DNA of 64,000 nucleotides from a delta proteobacterium ML8_F1 (GTDB lineage Bacteria; Bacillota; Clostridia; Peptostreptococcales; Acidaminobacteraceae), in assembly GCA_002029975.1 (NCBI GenBank), contig LQBE01000015.1, positions 58,392 through 122,391 of the forward strand. Reading direction: 5' to 3'. Below, one piece after another: positions 7,971 to 15,607 of the stretch. A program made the translations under genes and the position numbers. The notes below the pieces were generated by a model. That model was not told the DNA's origin. It saw nothing but the letters and a program-made list of their open reading frames with translations, and searched no databases. Position 1 is the stretch's first letter. Each line of letters starts with the position of its first letter.

Positions 7971-8642
7971 TCATCTCCTTTGATCTTTTCTGTGATGACA
8001 GGTGGCCACGTAGGCGCAACCCTCGCAGGAGGGCTGGCCGCAGCGGTTGACAGTTTCCTTTGGCATCACCCGGCTGGAAATGCCGAGGACGGCAACAATG
8101 GATTTGAGAGGTACCAGCAGCAGGCTGTCATTGAGACTCAGTCCGATTTTTTTGTAGGCGTCCAGCACCCCCAGAATAGGCTTCTGGTCCTTCAGGGGCA
8201 TATCCCCGTATCCGGGACTGAAGCGGGACCGAAAATAGGTGTCTGGGGGAAAGGCCTGCTTGATTTTTTCCTCGCACTCGTCGCAAACGGTTTCAATGAC
8301 AACAGAGGCGGTGGCATCGGCGACAAGCCCCTCATAGGCGTTCAGTCGGTTTTTGAGCTGAATCATGCGGTCGGCTGCCTGTCCGAGGGTACAGGCCAAA
8401 AGAGCCACTTCTTCGCAGCCCTTGAGATGTTCGGCGATACTTTTTCCTTCAAGGGCCAGGAGGGGATGGGAGAGGTCTACGCAATCTTCCCTGATGCTGT
8501 TGATTTTGAAGGTTTCATAGACGCATTTTCTCTTAAGCAGGCTTGTCATTTCCCCGTGGATTTTTTCAATGGTTTCCCGGGTTTCCGGGTCAGAGCCCCC
8601 GGGATAACCAAGGTACTCCTCAATGGTGCGGATAGTGTCCAT
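7971..8642 (-). CDS. Free-standing methionine synthase reactivation domain
   Basis: This 223-residue protein resembles the AdoMet-binding reactivation domain normally found at the C-terminus of MetH. The signature RSRFSPGYGDMPL (around residue 140) corresponds to the AdoMet-binding segment of MetH. It should methylate and rescue the oxidised cob(II)alamin form of the adjacent short MetH. A C-terminal cysteine cluster (CGQPSCEGCAYVATC) is an addition absent from classical MetH and could bind a metal or Fe-S centre, but that is inference. The ATG at 8642 follows a GGAGAG. It lies between metF and metH with gaps of only a few bases, so the three are clearly co-transcribed. Confidence 0.9.
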   Translation of the reverse strand: MDTIRTIEEYLGYPGGSDPETRETIEKIHGEMTSLLKRKCVYETFKINSIREDCVDLSHPLLALEGKSIAEHLKGCEEVALLACTLGQAADRMIQLKNRLNAYEGLVADATASVVIETVCDECEEKIKQAFPPDTYFRSRFSPGYGDMPLKDQKPILGVLDAYKKIGLSLNDSLLLVPLKSIVAVLGISSRVMPKETVNRCGQPSCEGCAYVATCHHRKDQRR

Positions 8643-8652
8643 AGGCTCTCCT

Positions 8653-9537
8653 TTATTTCTGGGTCAGGGTTTTTCTGATAGTGGTGATGGGTTCCATGAT
8701 TTTTCGGGTGTTCATGGGCTGGTTCATGGTATAAAGATGAATTCCGTCGACCCCCGAGGAAAGCAGGTCGATGATCTGATTGACGGCGTAGGCGATTCCG
8801 GCTTCTCTGAGGGCTTCAGGCTTGTCCTGATAGCGGTCGATAATCCTTGAAAATTTCGAGGGGAGACGGGTGCCGGTCAAGGCCTGGACATGGTTGATCT
8901 GTCTGAGGTTGACCACAGGGAAGATTCCGGCAATCACGGGAACCTTGATGTCGAGCAGGTCCAGGCTCTCTTTGAACTGGTAAAATTTCCTGTTGTCAAA
9001 AAAAAGCTGGGTGATGAGAAAGTCAAGACCGTGGTCCACCTTGGATTTGAGATACTTGATATCTGAAGTTCTGCTCAGGGACTCCACATGGCCTTCTGGG
9101 TAGGCGGCACCGCCGATGCTGAAATACCGGGATTTTTTGATTTCCTCGATGAGGTCCACGGTGTGGGGATAGGCGGGCTTGAAGCCGCTTTTTACAAGAG
9201 CCTCCGGGATGTCTCCCCTCAGAGCGAGGATGTTTTCCACACCGGAAGCCTTCAGGGTTTCAATGGTAGTGCGGATAGTCTCCCGTGAGGAGGAAATACA
9301 GGTCAGATGGGCGATGGATTCTATCCCGTAGTGGTTTTTGATCCGAGAGGCGATTTCAATGGTGTTGTTCTGGGTGGACCCGCCGGCACCGTAGGTGACA
9401 CTGATGAAATCAGGGTCAAGGTCTTTGAGGGATTCTATGGTATCATAAATGGTTTCGATGGGGTAATCCTTTTTTGGTGGAAAGACCTCGAAGGAGACAG
9501 TGGGTCTTTTTTCGTCAAACATATTTTTGATTTTCAC
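8653..9537 (-). CDS. metF: 5,10-methylenetetrahydrofolate reductase
   Basis: Reduces methylene-THF to methyl-THF, the methyl donor used by MetH. The 294-residue barrel shows the family landmarks FEVFPPK near the N-terminus (catalytic Glu), SVTYGAGGS, AHLTCISSS, LALRGDIP and FLITQLFFDN. Translation starts at GTG 9537 after AGGAAG with a 6-base gap. There is no sign of the C-terminal regulatory domain of eukaryotic enzymes. Position inside the S-box operon fits folate-dependent methionine synthesis; in acetogens the same enzyme also serves the Wood-Ljungdahl methyl branch, but no other genes of that pathway are visible here. Confidence 0.95.
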   Translation of the reverse strand: MKIKNMFDEKRPTVSFEVFPPKKDYPIETIYDTIESLKDLDPDFISVTYGAGGSTQNNTIEIASRIKNHYGIESIAHLTCISSSRETIRTTIETLKASGVENILALRGDIPEALVKSGFKPAYPHTVDLIEEIKKSRYFSIGGAAYPEGHVESLSRTSDIKYLKSKVDHGLDFLITQLFFDNRKFYQFKESLDLLDIKVPVIAGIFPVVNLRQINHVQALTGTRLPSKFSRIIDRYQDKPEALREAGIAYAVNQIIDLLSSGVDGIHLYTMNQPMNTRKIMEPITTIRKTLTQK

Positions 9538-9555
9538 AGTGTTCTTCCTTTCAGT

Positions 9556-10266
9556 TTATAATAAGCTGATGTCGCCCCAGACTCCCAGCCGGTCATCGGC
9601 GAGAATCAGAATCCCCAGAAGACCGGGAATTTTTCTGGCATAGGCAATGGCCCGGGGGATATCTTCACGGGTCTGGACCACGTTGCCGATGGCCGTGGCC
9701 GCCGCATCAGCGAGGAGGGGGTCTTCAGACACCACCACTACCGCATCCGCTCTGCCGAAGCTCAGGGAGTGGCCCAGGGTTCCCGATGAGGTGCAGATGC
9801 CCAGGGGGGTGGTCTCGGGGGCCACTTTGATGGTGACCCCCCCTTCAAAGGCCTTTGAGGCCGAATGGATTTTGATGTGTCGCAGGGTGGTGGATTTCAC
9901 ATAAAGATCGCCGCCGTTTTCAATGATCAAATCCTCATTGAGGGGGCTCAGGGCTTCACCCAGATAGTAGGAGACTGCTCCGGCCACACTTGCCATGGGC
10001 CCCACATGCAGGGCGCTGGAGGCCTTCTTCATGTGAGTGATGACCCTGTCTTCTTCAACCAGGGGACTGAGAGGAGACAGGGCGTGGATAAAATGGGGCT
10101 CCCGCTTGATATGGTTTTTGATTCGGCGGCGGATACTCCGGAGTTCACTCTCAGCGCCCTTCAAAGTGCCACTGTAGTAAATCATCAGGTCCGATTCCCC
10201 AAGGATAATCTGGCGGGTTTTCAAATCGTTGAAAACTTCTTTCCGGTAGGTTCTCTCCTGGTACAT
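9556..10266 (-). CDS. UPF0280 / COG2122 protein, homocysteine or cysteine biosynthesis accessory
   Basis: A 236-residue protein of the UPF0280 family, recognised by HVGPMASVAGAVSYYLGEAL, DLIIENGGDLYVKS, GICTSSGTLGHSLSFG and AIGNVV. The fold is related to ApbE-like flavin proteins. In Methanosarcina a COG2122 protein has been tied genetically to sulfide-dependent homocysteine and cysteine formation together with the DUF39/NIL-ferredoxin pair, which is exactly the pair encoded just upstream here. The start is the ATG at 10266 behind GGAGGCCGCC; a longer reading frame into the upstream gene has no ribosome site. Precise chemistry is unknown. Confidence 0.88.
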   Translation of the reverse strand: MYQERTYRKEVFNDLKTRQIILGESDLMIYYSGTLKGAESELRSIRRRIKNHIKREPHFIHALSPLSPLVEEDRVITHMKKASSALHVGPMASVAGAVSYYLGEALSPLNEDLIIENGGDLYVKSTTLRHIKIHSASKAFEGGVTIKVAPETTPLGICTSSGTLGHSLSFGRADAVVVVSEDPLLADAAATAIGNVVQTREDIPRAIAYARKIPGLLGILILADDRLGVWGDISLL

Positions 10267-10282
10267 GGCGGCCTCCTTGCCC

Positions 10283-10693
10283 TTAAAGGGAGAATGCTTT
10301 TGAAATGGCCATGGAGGGACAGACAGGGACACACAAATCGCATCCCGTACATTTCTGTGGATTGTAGGCAAGCTCCCAGTCCGGAGAAGCAATGGAGAGG
10401 GCGCCGGTAAAGCAGACCGCAGTACAGAGGCCGCAGTCGGTGCACTGGTTTTTGTCGACTTCGATGATGGCATCCAGTATTTCACAGTGCATCCCCGACT
10501 GGTTGATGTCGGCTATGGTTTTGCTGATCATGGCGGCCTCTCCTTCGATTTCATAGAGGATATGACCAATATTGTTGTAGCCGATATCCGCTTTGAGGAT
10601 ATTGATGATCAGGTCATAGTCTTTGATCAGTCGATAGGTGAGGGGGGTTCCGGTGTGCTCTGCCGGGAAGGTAATCATAATTTTGCTTTTCAT
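10283..10693 (-). CDS. NIL domain plus two [4Fe-4S] ferredoxin protein of homocysteine synthesis
   Basis: The first 75 residues or so form a NIL domain, known from methionine ABC transporters as a methionine sensor. It is followed by two 4Fe-4S clusters: CTDCGLCTAVC and CTGCDLCVPVC. The 136-residue protein is the usual partner of DUF39 proteins; in methanogens (the MA1822 type) it supplies electrons or sulfur handling for converting aspartate semialdehyde and sulfide to homocysteine. Its start overlaps the end of the DUF39 gene by four bases, implying translational coupling and a stoichiometric complex. The NIL domain suggests a possible methionine feedback point, which is inference. Confidence 0.9.
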   Translation of the reverse strand: MKSKIMITFPAEHTGTPLTYRLIKDYDLIINILKADIGYNNIGHILYEIEGEAAMISKTIADINQSGMHCEILDAIIEVDKNQCTDCGLCTAVCFTGALSIASPDWELAYNPQKCTGCDLCVPVCPSMAISKAFSL

Positions 10694-11859
10694 GCGTCCT
10701 CCCCTCCTTCTACCATGGGCTTCACCCTGTGGTCGAGGGTGAAATATTCAACGGGCTGCGACAGGAAGAATTCCCCCTGCTGAATCTGTTCTTTAAGAAT
10801 TTGAGCAATTTTCCTGGCTTTTCTCAGACTGCTCAGGGGTGCGGTCTTGACTTTTCTGTCCCCGACTGACACCTCGCCGCTTCTGAGTTCAGCGTAGGTG
10901 ACTGTGGCAATGACAGGCTTCGATCTCGCGGGGACACTGTAGTCGATGACATTGGTTTTAATGGCCTCGTCGCTGATGCCACAGTCACTGAGAACCCCCG
11001 GGTTCAAGACGGGTATGGGGATTCCGATGCCGACATTCATACTGACACCGTATCCCTTGAAAACCACGGGAGAGAGGAACTCCCTGTCCATTTTCTTGAG
11101 ATTGCCGATTACCGAGAGGGTGGCCGCCGGGGTTTTTGGAATCCCGTTGTCGTCCCGTTCCACGTCGGTTTTGAACTGGGTTCCGTTGAAGGCGACATAT
11201 CCCTGGGCTCCGGCCAGAAAGATTCTGGTGCCGATTCCGATGGTCTTCAGATAAGGATCATTCAACAGGGGGCTGAGCTGTCCCGTGGTGGAATAGGTGA
11301 TGTTCGATCCATCCGGCAGCAGAGTTCCCATGTAGGTATGGATAGGCCTGGAGGAGAGATTGATGGCTGCCGCATAATTCTGATAGGCGTTTCTGGGATT
11401 GAACATGAAAGCCTCGTTGAGGTCCTCCAGGGAGACCTCCCGGGAGACGGATTTTCCAGGATAGCAGTCTGTTCCTTTGGCGGAGCCTTTGAGGGTGACT
11501 TTTTTGCCCTCAACCAGATCACAAATCACATGAGCCCCTCCATAGGATTCCGGTGCGGATTCCGAGACATCAGTGGCACCAATGTAGGTATCCACGGCGG
11601 CGAGCCCTCCGGATGCGGGGACATTGTTGAGGGTGATTTTTTCCAGGCGGATAGGGGGGTCTGAATGTCCGAAATTGAGAAAGGCGCCGGTGGAGCACAT
11701 GGGACCGAAGGTGGCTGTGGTCACCACGTCCACCTGGTCAAAGGCGGACTCAGGGCCCTGTTCCCGGACGAGTCCGATGACTTCTTCCGCTGTCATTACC
11801 ACGACATTCCCCTGTCTGATTTTTTCATTGATTGCTTCGATGGTCCGTGATCGTGTCAT
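10690..11859 (-). CDS. DUF39 homocysteine biosynthesis protein (aspartate semialdehyde sulfurtransferase)
   Basis: A 389-residue DUF39 protein. Landmarks include TTATFGPMCSTGAFLNFGH near residue 48, GTDCYPGKSVSR, and LNPGVLSDCGISDE near the C-terminus; the conserved cysteines are those expected to carry the persulfide. In methanogens and several anaerobic bacteria this family forms homocysteine directly from aspartate semialdehyde with reduced sulfur, bypassing O-acylhomoserine and cystathionine. It is the first gene of the S-box operon, starting at ATG 11859 behind AAGGAGG. No metA, metB, metC or metY gene is visible in the window, which fits this being the local route to homocysteine. Confidence 0.92.
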   Translation of the reverse strand: MTRSRTIEAINEKIRQGNVVVMTAEEVIGLVREQGPESAFDQVDVVTTATFGPMCSTGAFLNFGHSDPPIRLEKITLNNVPASGGLAAVDTYIGATDVSESAPESYGGAHVICDLVEGKKVTLKGSAKGTDCYPGKSVSREVSLEDLNEAFMFNPRNAYQNYAAAINLSSRPIHTYMGTLLPDGSNITYSTTGQLSPLLNDPYLKTIGIGTRIFLAGAQGYVAFNGTQFKTDVERDDNGIPKTPAATLSVIGNLKKMDREFLSPVVFKGYGVSMNVGIGIPIPVLNPGVLSDCGISDEAIKTNVIDYSVPARSKPVIATVTYAELRSGEVSVGDRKVKTAPLSSLRKARKIAQILKEQIQQGEFFLSQPVEYFTLDHRVKPMVEGGEDA

Positions 11860-11880
11860 GCCCTGACCTCCTTATAAATT

Positions 11881-11908
11881 TAAAAAACTCTACCAGAAGG
11901 TAGAGTTT
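11881..11908 (-). terminator. S-box terminator of the methionine operon
   Basis: Perfect 10-bp stem AAACTCTACC/GGTAGAGTTT (11885-11894/11899-11908) with an AGAA loop on the plus strand, followed on the minus strand by a run of T. It is the expression platform of the SAM riboswitch. Confidence 0.9.
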
Positions 11909-11911
11909 GAT

Positions 11912-12016
11912 AGGTGATTTTCTCATCTTCCGGTTTACACCGCTGGATTTAGCACCACACCGTCAGGTAGGTTGCTGGATGTCATCGGGCCAGTCCCTCA
12001 ATCGCTCTTGATAAGT
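11912..12016 (-). ncRNA. SAM-I riboswitch (S-box)
   Basis: The minus strand carries the S-box hallmarks in order: CTTATCAAGAG, GAGGGACTGGCCCGATGA, CCAGCAACC, GGTGCTAAATCC and AGATGAGAA, then the terminator. Binding of S-adenosylmethionine should cause termination and shut off the six-gene methionine operon. Confidence 0.97.
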
Positions 12017-12044
12017 GTTGCTATTCAGTTGGTATTTGAAAATT

Positions 12045-12072
12045 ATTATAACAGTCTCAAAGAGGATGTCAA
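12045..12072 (-). promoter_or_regulatory. Promoter of the methionine operon
   Basis: On the minus strand TTGACA (12067-12072) and TATAAT (12045-12050) are both perfect consensus with a 16-base spacer. The start point falls just upstream of the S-box. Confidence 0.85.
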
Positions 12073-12091
12073 CACAAACATGACAAAAACA

Positions 12092-13747
12092 TTATTTAAC
12101 CAAATATTCACCAATGGATTTTCCCGGGGGAACAAAGGGATAGACATCCTCATCGGGATCGATGCGGACTTCGATAAAGTGTGCCTTGGAATCTTTTTTG
12201 CTGGCTTCAAGTGCTGTCTGAAGGTCTGAAAGACTGTCCACGGTGACCCCTTGAATCCCATAGGCTTTGGCGAGAAGAATATAATCCAGACTGCTTTTGT
12301 TGCTGGTTTCAGAATAGCGCTTGTCATGGAAGAGCTTCTGCCACTGTCGAACCATCCCGAGGGATTCGTTGTTGATCATTAGGATGGTGAGGTTGAGATT
12401 GTAGGTCGCCACGGTGAGGAGTTCATGGGAGTTCATTCTGAAGGAGCCGTCACCGGAAATAAGAACCACCGGGGTGTCCGGGTTGCCGATGCAGGCGCCG
12501 ATTGCCGCTCCCAGGCCGTAGCCCATGGTGCCGAGCCCCCCCGAGGTCAGCATCCCCCTGGGATGGATAACCGGCCAGTGCTGGGCGGCCCACATCTGGT
12601 GCTGTCCGGTATCGGTGACGAGTATGGTCTCGTCGGGATAGGCTTTTCGGGCGGTTTTGATGATATTTTCGGGACAATAGAGGGTGTCGGGTTTCGGGGG
12701 ATGTTTTTTGCCCGCAATCCAGGCCAGCCACTCAGAGTGTGCTTTGGCATCCAGATGGTCCACCAGGTAGGCCAGGTTGTTTTTGAGATCCCCCGCCAGG
12801 TAGAGATCACAGAGGATATTTTTGGAAAATTCGGTCTCATCGATATCCAGCTGAACGATAAAGGCATCCCTGGCAAAGGTTTCAGACAGGCCGATGGCCC
12901 GGTCGCTGAAACGGGCGCCGATGACAAGCAGCAGGTCCGCCCGGCTCATGGCCTCATTGACTTCGGGATGGCCGTGCATTCCGGAAAGGCCCAGGGACAA
13001 GGGATGATCCATGGGAAAGGTGCCCAGGCCCATCAGGGTGTTGATGACGGGGATATCCCCTTTTTTGGCCAGGGCCTGCAGCAGTGCTGAAGTGTTAGAG
13101 GACTTCACACCCCCGCCGGCGTAGATTACCGGCCGCTCGGCTTCCGCCAGTTTCAGCAGGATGGCCTCCAGGGCGGCAGTGTCCAGAGGGGGTGCCGGGG
13201 TGTCCTTCGGGGTCGGTGGGTTTGCAGCCGGGAGATGGCCGGTTTTGGCCAGAAGGATATCCTTGGGCAGATCCACCAGGACCGGACCCGGCCTTCCTCC
13301 CCTGGCCACGGCTATGGCTTCGTTGATGACGTCCTCCATCTTGTCCACGTCATCCACCAGGAAGGTTTTTTTGGTGATGGGTTCCGCAATGGAGGTGATG
13401 TCGATTTCTTGAAAGGAGTCCTTTCCCAGCAGGCTCGTGGGAACCTGGCCCGAGAGAACCACAATGGGTACGGAATCCATGTAGGCTGTGGCGAGTCCCG
13501 TGATGGTGTTGGTGGCGCCGGGACCGCTGGTGACAAAACAAATGCCTGGTTCACCAGTGGAGCGGGCATAGCCGTCTGTTGCGTGGACAGCGCCCTGTTC
13601 ATGGGCAAAACGGTAATGGGTGATGCGGCCGGTGTAATCCAGCAGGGCATCATACACAGGCATGATGGCCCCGCCGGGGTAACCGAAAATTTTGGTGATG
13701 TTGTTTTTCAACAGGGTATCTAAAATAATTTCTGATCCGGTACGCAC
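12092..13747 (-). CDS. ilvB: Acetolactate synthase, large subunit
   Basis: Thiamine-diphosphate enzyme that condenses two pyruvates, or pyruvate and 2-oxobutyrate, as the first common step to Val, Leu and Ile. The 551-residue protein shows IFGYPGGAIMPVYDAL, FAHEQGAVHATDGYA with the catalytic Glu, FVTSGPGATNTITG and the ThDP motif GDGSFRMN...NN near residues 440-470. It begins at GTG 13747 behind GGAGGT. It is last in a T-box controlled operon after the ACT subunit and ilvC. The small gap and same strand support co-transcription. No separate terminator was identified downstream before the methionine promoter region, which is oriented the same way. Confidence 0.96.
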   Translation of the reverse strand: MRTGSEIILDTLLKNNITKIFGYPGGAIMPVYDALLDYTGRITHYRFAHEQGAVHATDGYARSTGEPGICFVTSGPGATNTITGLATAYMDSVPIVVLSGQVPTSLLGKDSFQEIDITSIAEPITKKTFLVDDVDKMEDVINEAIAVARGGRPGPVLVDLPKDILLAKTGHLPAANPPTPKDTPAPPLDTAALEAILLKLAEAERPVIYAGGGVKSSNTSALLQALAKKGDIPVINTLMGLGTFPMDHPLSLGLSGMHGHPEVNEAMSRADLLLVIGARFSDRAIGLSETFARDAFIVQLDIDETEFSKNILCDLYLAGDLKNNLAYLVDHLDAKAHSEWLAWIAGKKHPPKPDTLYCPENIIKTARKAYPDETILVTDTGQHQMWAAQHWPVIHPRGMLTSGGLGTMGYGLGAAIGACIGNPDTPVVLISGDGSFRMNSHELLTVATYNLNLTILMINNESLGMVRQWQKLFHDKRYSETSNKSSLDYILLAKAYGIQGVTVDSLSDLQTALEASKKDSKAHFIEVRIDPDEDVYPFVPPGKSIGEYLVK

Positions 13748-13774
13748 GTTGTGACCTCCTAAGGTGTTGAGGTG

Positions 13775-14764
13775 TCAATCAATCCAGGACATCATGCTTC
13801 TGAGATTCTTGCCGACCTGTACCAGGTCATGCTCGAGCTCGGCTTCTTTGATTCTCTTGAAGTTCGGCAGGCCATTTTTGTTTTCATCAATCCATTCCTG
13901 GGCGAACTTGCCGTTTTGAATTTCGGCGAGGACCTGTTTCATCTCCCTGCGGGTGGATTCATTGATGATTCTCTTGCCCACCATGTAATCACCGTATTCT
14001 GCGGTGTCACTGATGGAGTAGCGCATGTTTTCAAAACCGCCCTCGTAGAGCAGGTCCACAATCAGCTTCATTTCATGAAGACATTCAAAGTAGGCGACTT
14101 CTTTTTGATAACCGGCATCCACCAGGGTTTCCCAGCCCGCCTTGATGAGTTCGGTGACTCCCCCGCACAGTACAGCCTGTTCGCCGAAAAGATCGGTTTC
14201 GGTCTCTTCAGTAAAGGTGGTTTCAATGACGCCGGCCTTGGTGGCCCCGATTCCCTTGGCGTAGGCTAAAGCCAGTTCCTGGGCGTGGCCTGTGTAATCC
14301 TGGTGGACAGCGAAAAGTGCCGGGACCCCCTTGCCGTCCTGATAGACCCTGCGCACAAGATGACCGGGTCCTTTGGGTGCGACCATGAACACATCCACAT
14401 TTTCAGGGGGGGCAATCTGCTCGTAGCGGATATTGAATCCGTGGGCGAAGGCAATGGCATTGCCTGCTTGCAGATTTTTTTCAATAGAGCCTTCATAGAC
14501 TTCCTTTTGTCTGGTATCGGGGACAAGAATCATGACCACGTCGCTTTCTTTTGCGGCTTCGTCAACAGTTTTGACATCAAATCCGTTTTTTTCGGCGACT
14601 GCCCAGGATTTTGAGCCTTCATAAAGGCCCACGACCACATCAACGCCGCTTTCCTTGAGATTGGAAGCGTGGGCGTGACCCTGGGATCCATAACCGACGA
14701 CTGCAACCTTCTTGCCTCTTAAAAACTCTAAATCCGCGTCCTTTTCATAATACATTTTAGCCAT
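13775..14764 (-). CDS. ilvC: Ketol-acid reductoisomerase
   Basis: Isomerises and reduces acetolactate or acetohydroxybutyrate with NAD(P)H and Mg2+. The 329-residue class I enzyme has the nucleotide motif [17 protein letters not shown] near residue 18, [13 protein letters not shown], and metal ligands in [10 protein letters not shown] and [17 protein letters not shown]. It starts at ATG 14764, three bases after the stop of the small ACT subunit, behind a GGAG-containing site. It functions with ilvB in this operon and with ilvD in the divergent operon. Confidence 0.97.
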   Translation of the reverse strand: MAKMYYEKDADLEFLRGKKVAVVGYGSQGHAHASNLKESGVDVVVGLYEGSKSWAVAEKNGFDVKTVDEAAKESDVVMILVPDTRQKEVYEGSIEKNLQAGNAIAFAHGFNIRYEQIAPPENVDVFMVAPKGPGHLVRRVYQDGKGVPALFAVHQDYTGHAQELALAYAKGIGATKAGVIETTFTEETETDLFGEQAVLCGGVTELIKAGWETLVDAGYQKEVAYFECLHEMKLIVDLLYEGGFENMRYSISDTAEYGDYMVGKRIINESTRREMKQVLAEIQNGKFAQEWIDENKNGLPNFKRIKEAELEHDLVQVGKNLRSMMSWID

Positions 14765-14767
14765 TTC

Positions 14768-15004
14768 CTATTCCTCCATTTTTTCTTTGATTTCGTAGAC
14801 ATCTTCGATTTTGTTCATAAAACCCATGATTTGTTTGAGATCCCTGGCTGAATCTCCCAGAGTGACTTCAACAAGAAAGTCCTCCTGGGCCAGATGCTCC
14901 ATGAAGATCTTTTCGACCTCGATGCGCCTCCTTTTCAGCGTTGAACTGATTTTGATGAAGTGATCAAATCCGCCTCTTGATTTGATACTCAGTACTCTGC
15001 CCAT
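14768..15004 (-). CDS. Short ACT-domain acetolactate synthase regulatory subunit
   Basis: A 78-residue protein containing one ACT-type domain (ISSTLKRRRIEVEKIFMEHL then a VEVTL strand). By position directly before ilvC and ilvB it should be the regulatory small subunit that confers valine feedback. It is much shorter than IlvN (about 160 residues) and closer in size to IlvM; the C-terminal domain of IlvN is missing. The ATG at 15004 follows AAGGAGG. It is first in the T-box operon, so the regulatory subunit is made before the catalytic ones. Confidence 0.8.
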   Translation of the reverse strand: MGRVLSIKSRGGFDHFIKISSTLKRRRIEVEKIFMEHLAQEDFLVEVTLGDSARDLKQIMGFMNKIEDVYEIKEKMEE

Positions 15005-15023
15005 AATGACCTCCTTAAAATTT

Positions 15024-15320
15024 GGTAAAAAAAAACACCTTCGACTCCCAATACCCCAAGACGGGTATAGGAATGAAAGCATCGCTTCATGGTACCATCC
15101 TACTTCGTGATAAATCACCTTGTTTCGAATCAAACAATTCTAGCCCGTTAACGGCAGGCACCCGGCATAGACTTACTGGTACGTTCAGTCTGCTGTTCAG
15201 GAGGGATAAGGGATACCATTCTTTTGCCGGTTCGCACCAACCACCGGCTCTCTTGAATAAAGAGATGATCCCAAGCTCCGTCATCACATTTGAAAATGAA
15301 GTTGTCAAGAAAAGTTATAT
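15024..15320 (-). ncRNA. T-box leader of the ilv operon
   Basis: On the minus strand I see a stem I with the conserved AGAGAG and GGTTGGTG loop region (about 15225-15255), and the T-box proper AGGATGGTACCATG at 15088-15101. A terminator with alternative antiterminator follows: a stem around 15040-15078 and nine T at 15029-15037. The internal loop of stem I, bounded by ATTC/GAAT and GGGAT/ATCCC, contains ATC at 15212-15214, my best candidate specifier codon (Ile); GTA (Val) overlaps it and cannot be excluded. Uncharged tRNA would allow readthrough into the ilv genes. Confidence 0.92.
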
Positions 15321-15327
15321 TGTTGCA

Positions 15328-15356
15328 ATTATATCCACGGCCGGTTCCCCTGTCAA
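15328..15356 (-). promoter_or_regulatory. Promoter of the T-box ilv operon
   Basis: Minus-strand TTGACA (15351-15356), 17-base spacer, TATAAT (15328-15333): perfect consensus hexamers just upstream of the T-box leader. Confidence 0.88.
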
Positions 15357-15423
15357 GGGAAAAGCTGAAAAAAACTAATTATTTATAATGATTAAAATTT
15401 TCTGACTATTCTTTTGATAACTG

Positions 15424-15452
15424 TTGACTTTTTAACAAGAGGGGATTATGCT
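15424..15452 (+). promoter_or_regulatory. Promoter of the leuA-ilvD operon
   Basis: TTGACT (15424-15429), 17-base spacer, TATGCT (15447-15452). It is divergent from the ilv promoter about 70 bases away. Confidence 0.7.
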
Positions 15453-15469
15453 AGTTCCAATATAGATCA

Positions 15470-15590
15470 GGAGATCCTCAACTGTGATAGCCTGAGCAGG
15501 TTTTCTACGCCCAAGGAAAACCCGGCGGCCCCGATATCGGCCGGTAAGATACATCACGATCTTTAAATGTCAAGCATTTAAAGGCTTTTT
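15470..15590 (+). ncRNA. Structured leader with terminator before leuA (class not recognised)
   Basis: Helices visible: GTGAT (15484-15488) with ATCAC (15553-15557) closing a multibranch; GGTTTTC (15499-15505) with GAAAACC (15516-15522); and a GC-rich stem between about 15523 and 15543. They are followed by a 9-bp terminator CTTTAAATG/CATTTAAAG (15561-15569/15575-15583) and a run of five T. There is no T-box sequence and no leader peptide rich in Leu codons. This looks like a three-way-junction regulatory RNA acting on transcription termination. Identity unknown. Confidence 0.5.
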
Positions 15591-15607
15591 ACTAAGGAGG
15601 ATTCACT

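Noticed and set aside
15215-15220. TGG as Trp specifier codon of the ilv T-box
   Set aside because: Bases around it pair in the ATTC/GAAT helix, and Trp makes no sense for ilv genes; ATC at 15212-15214 lies in the internal loop.
15448-15465. Mini-ORF MLVPI as a branched-chain leader peptide of leuA
   Set aside because: Its ATG lies within the -10 hexamer of the likely promoter, so it would not be in the transcript, and it lacks a ribosome site.
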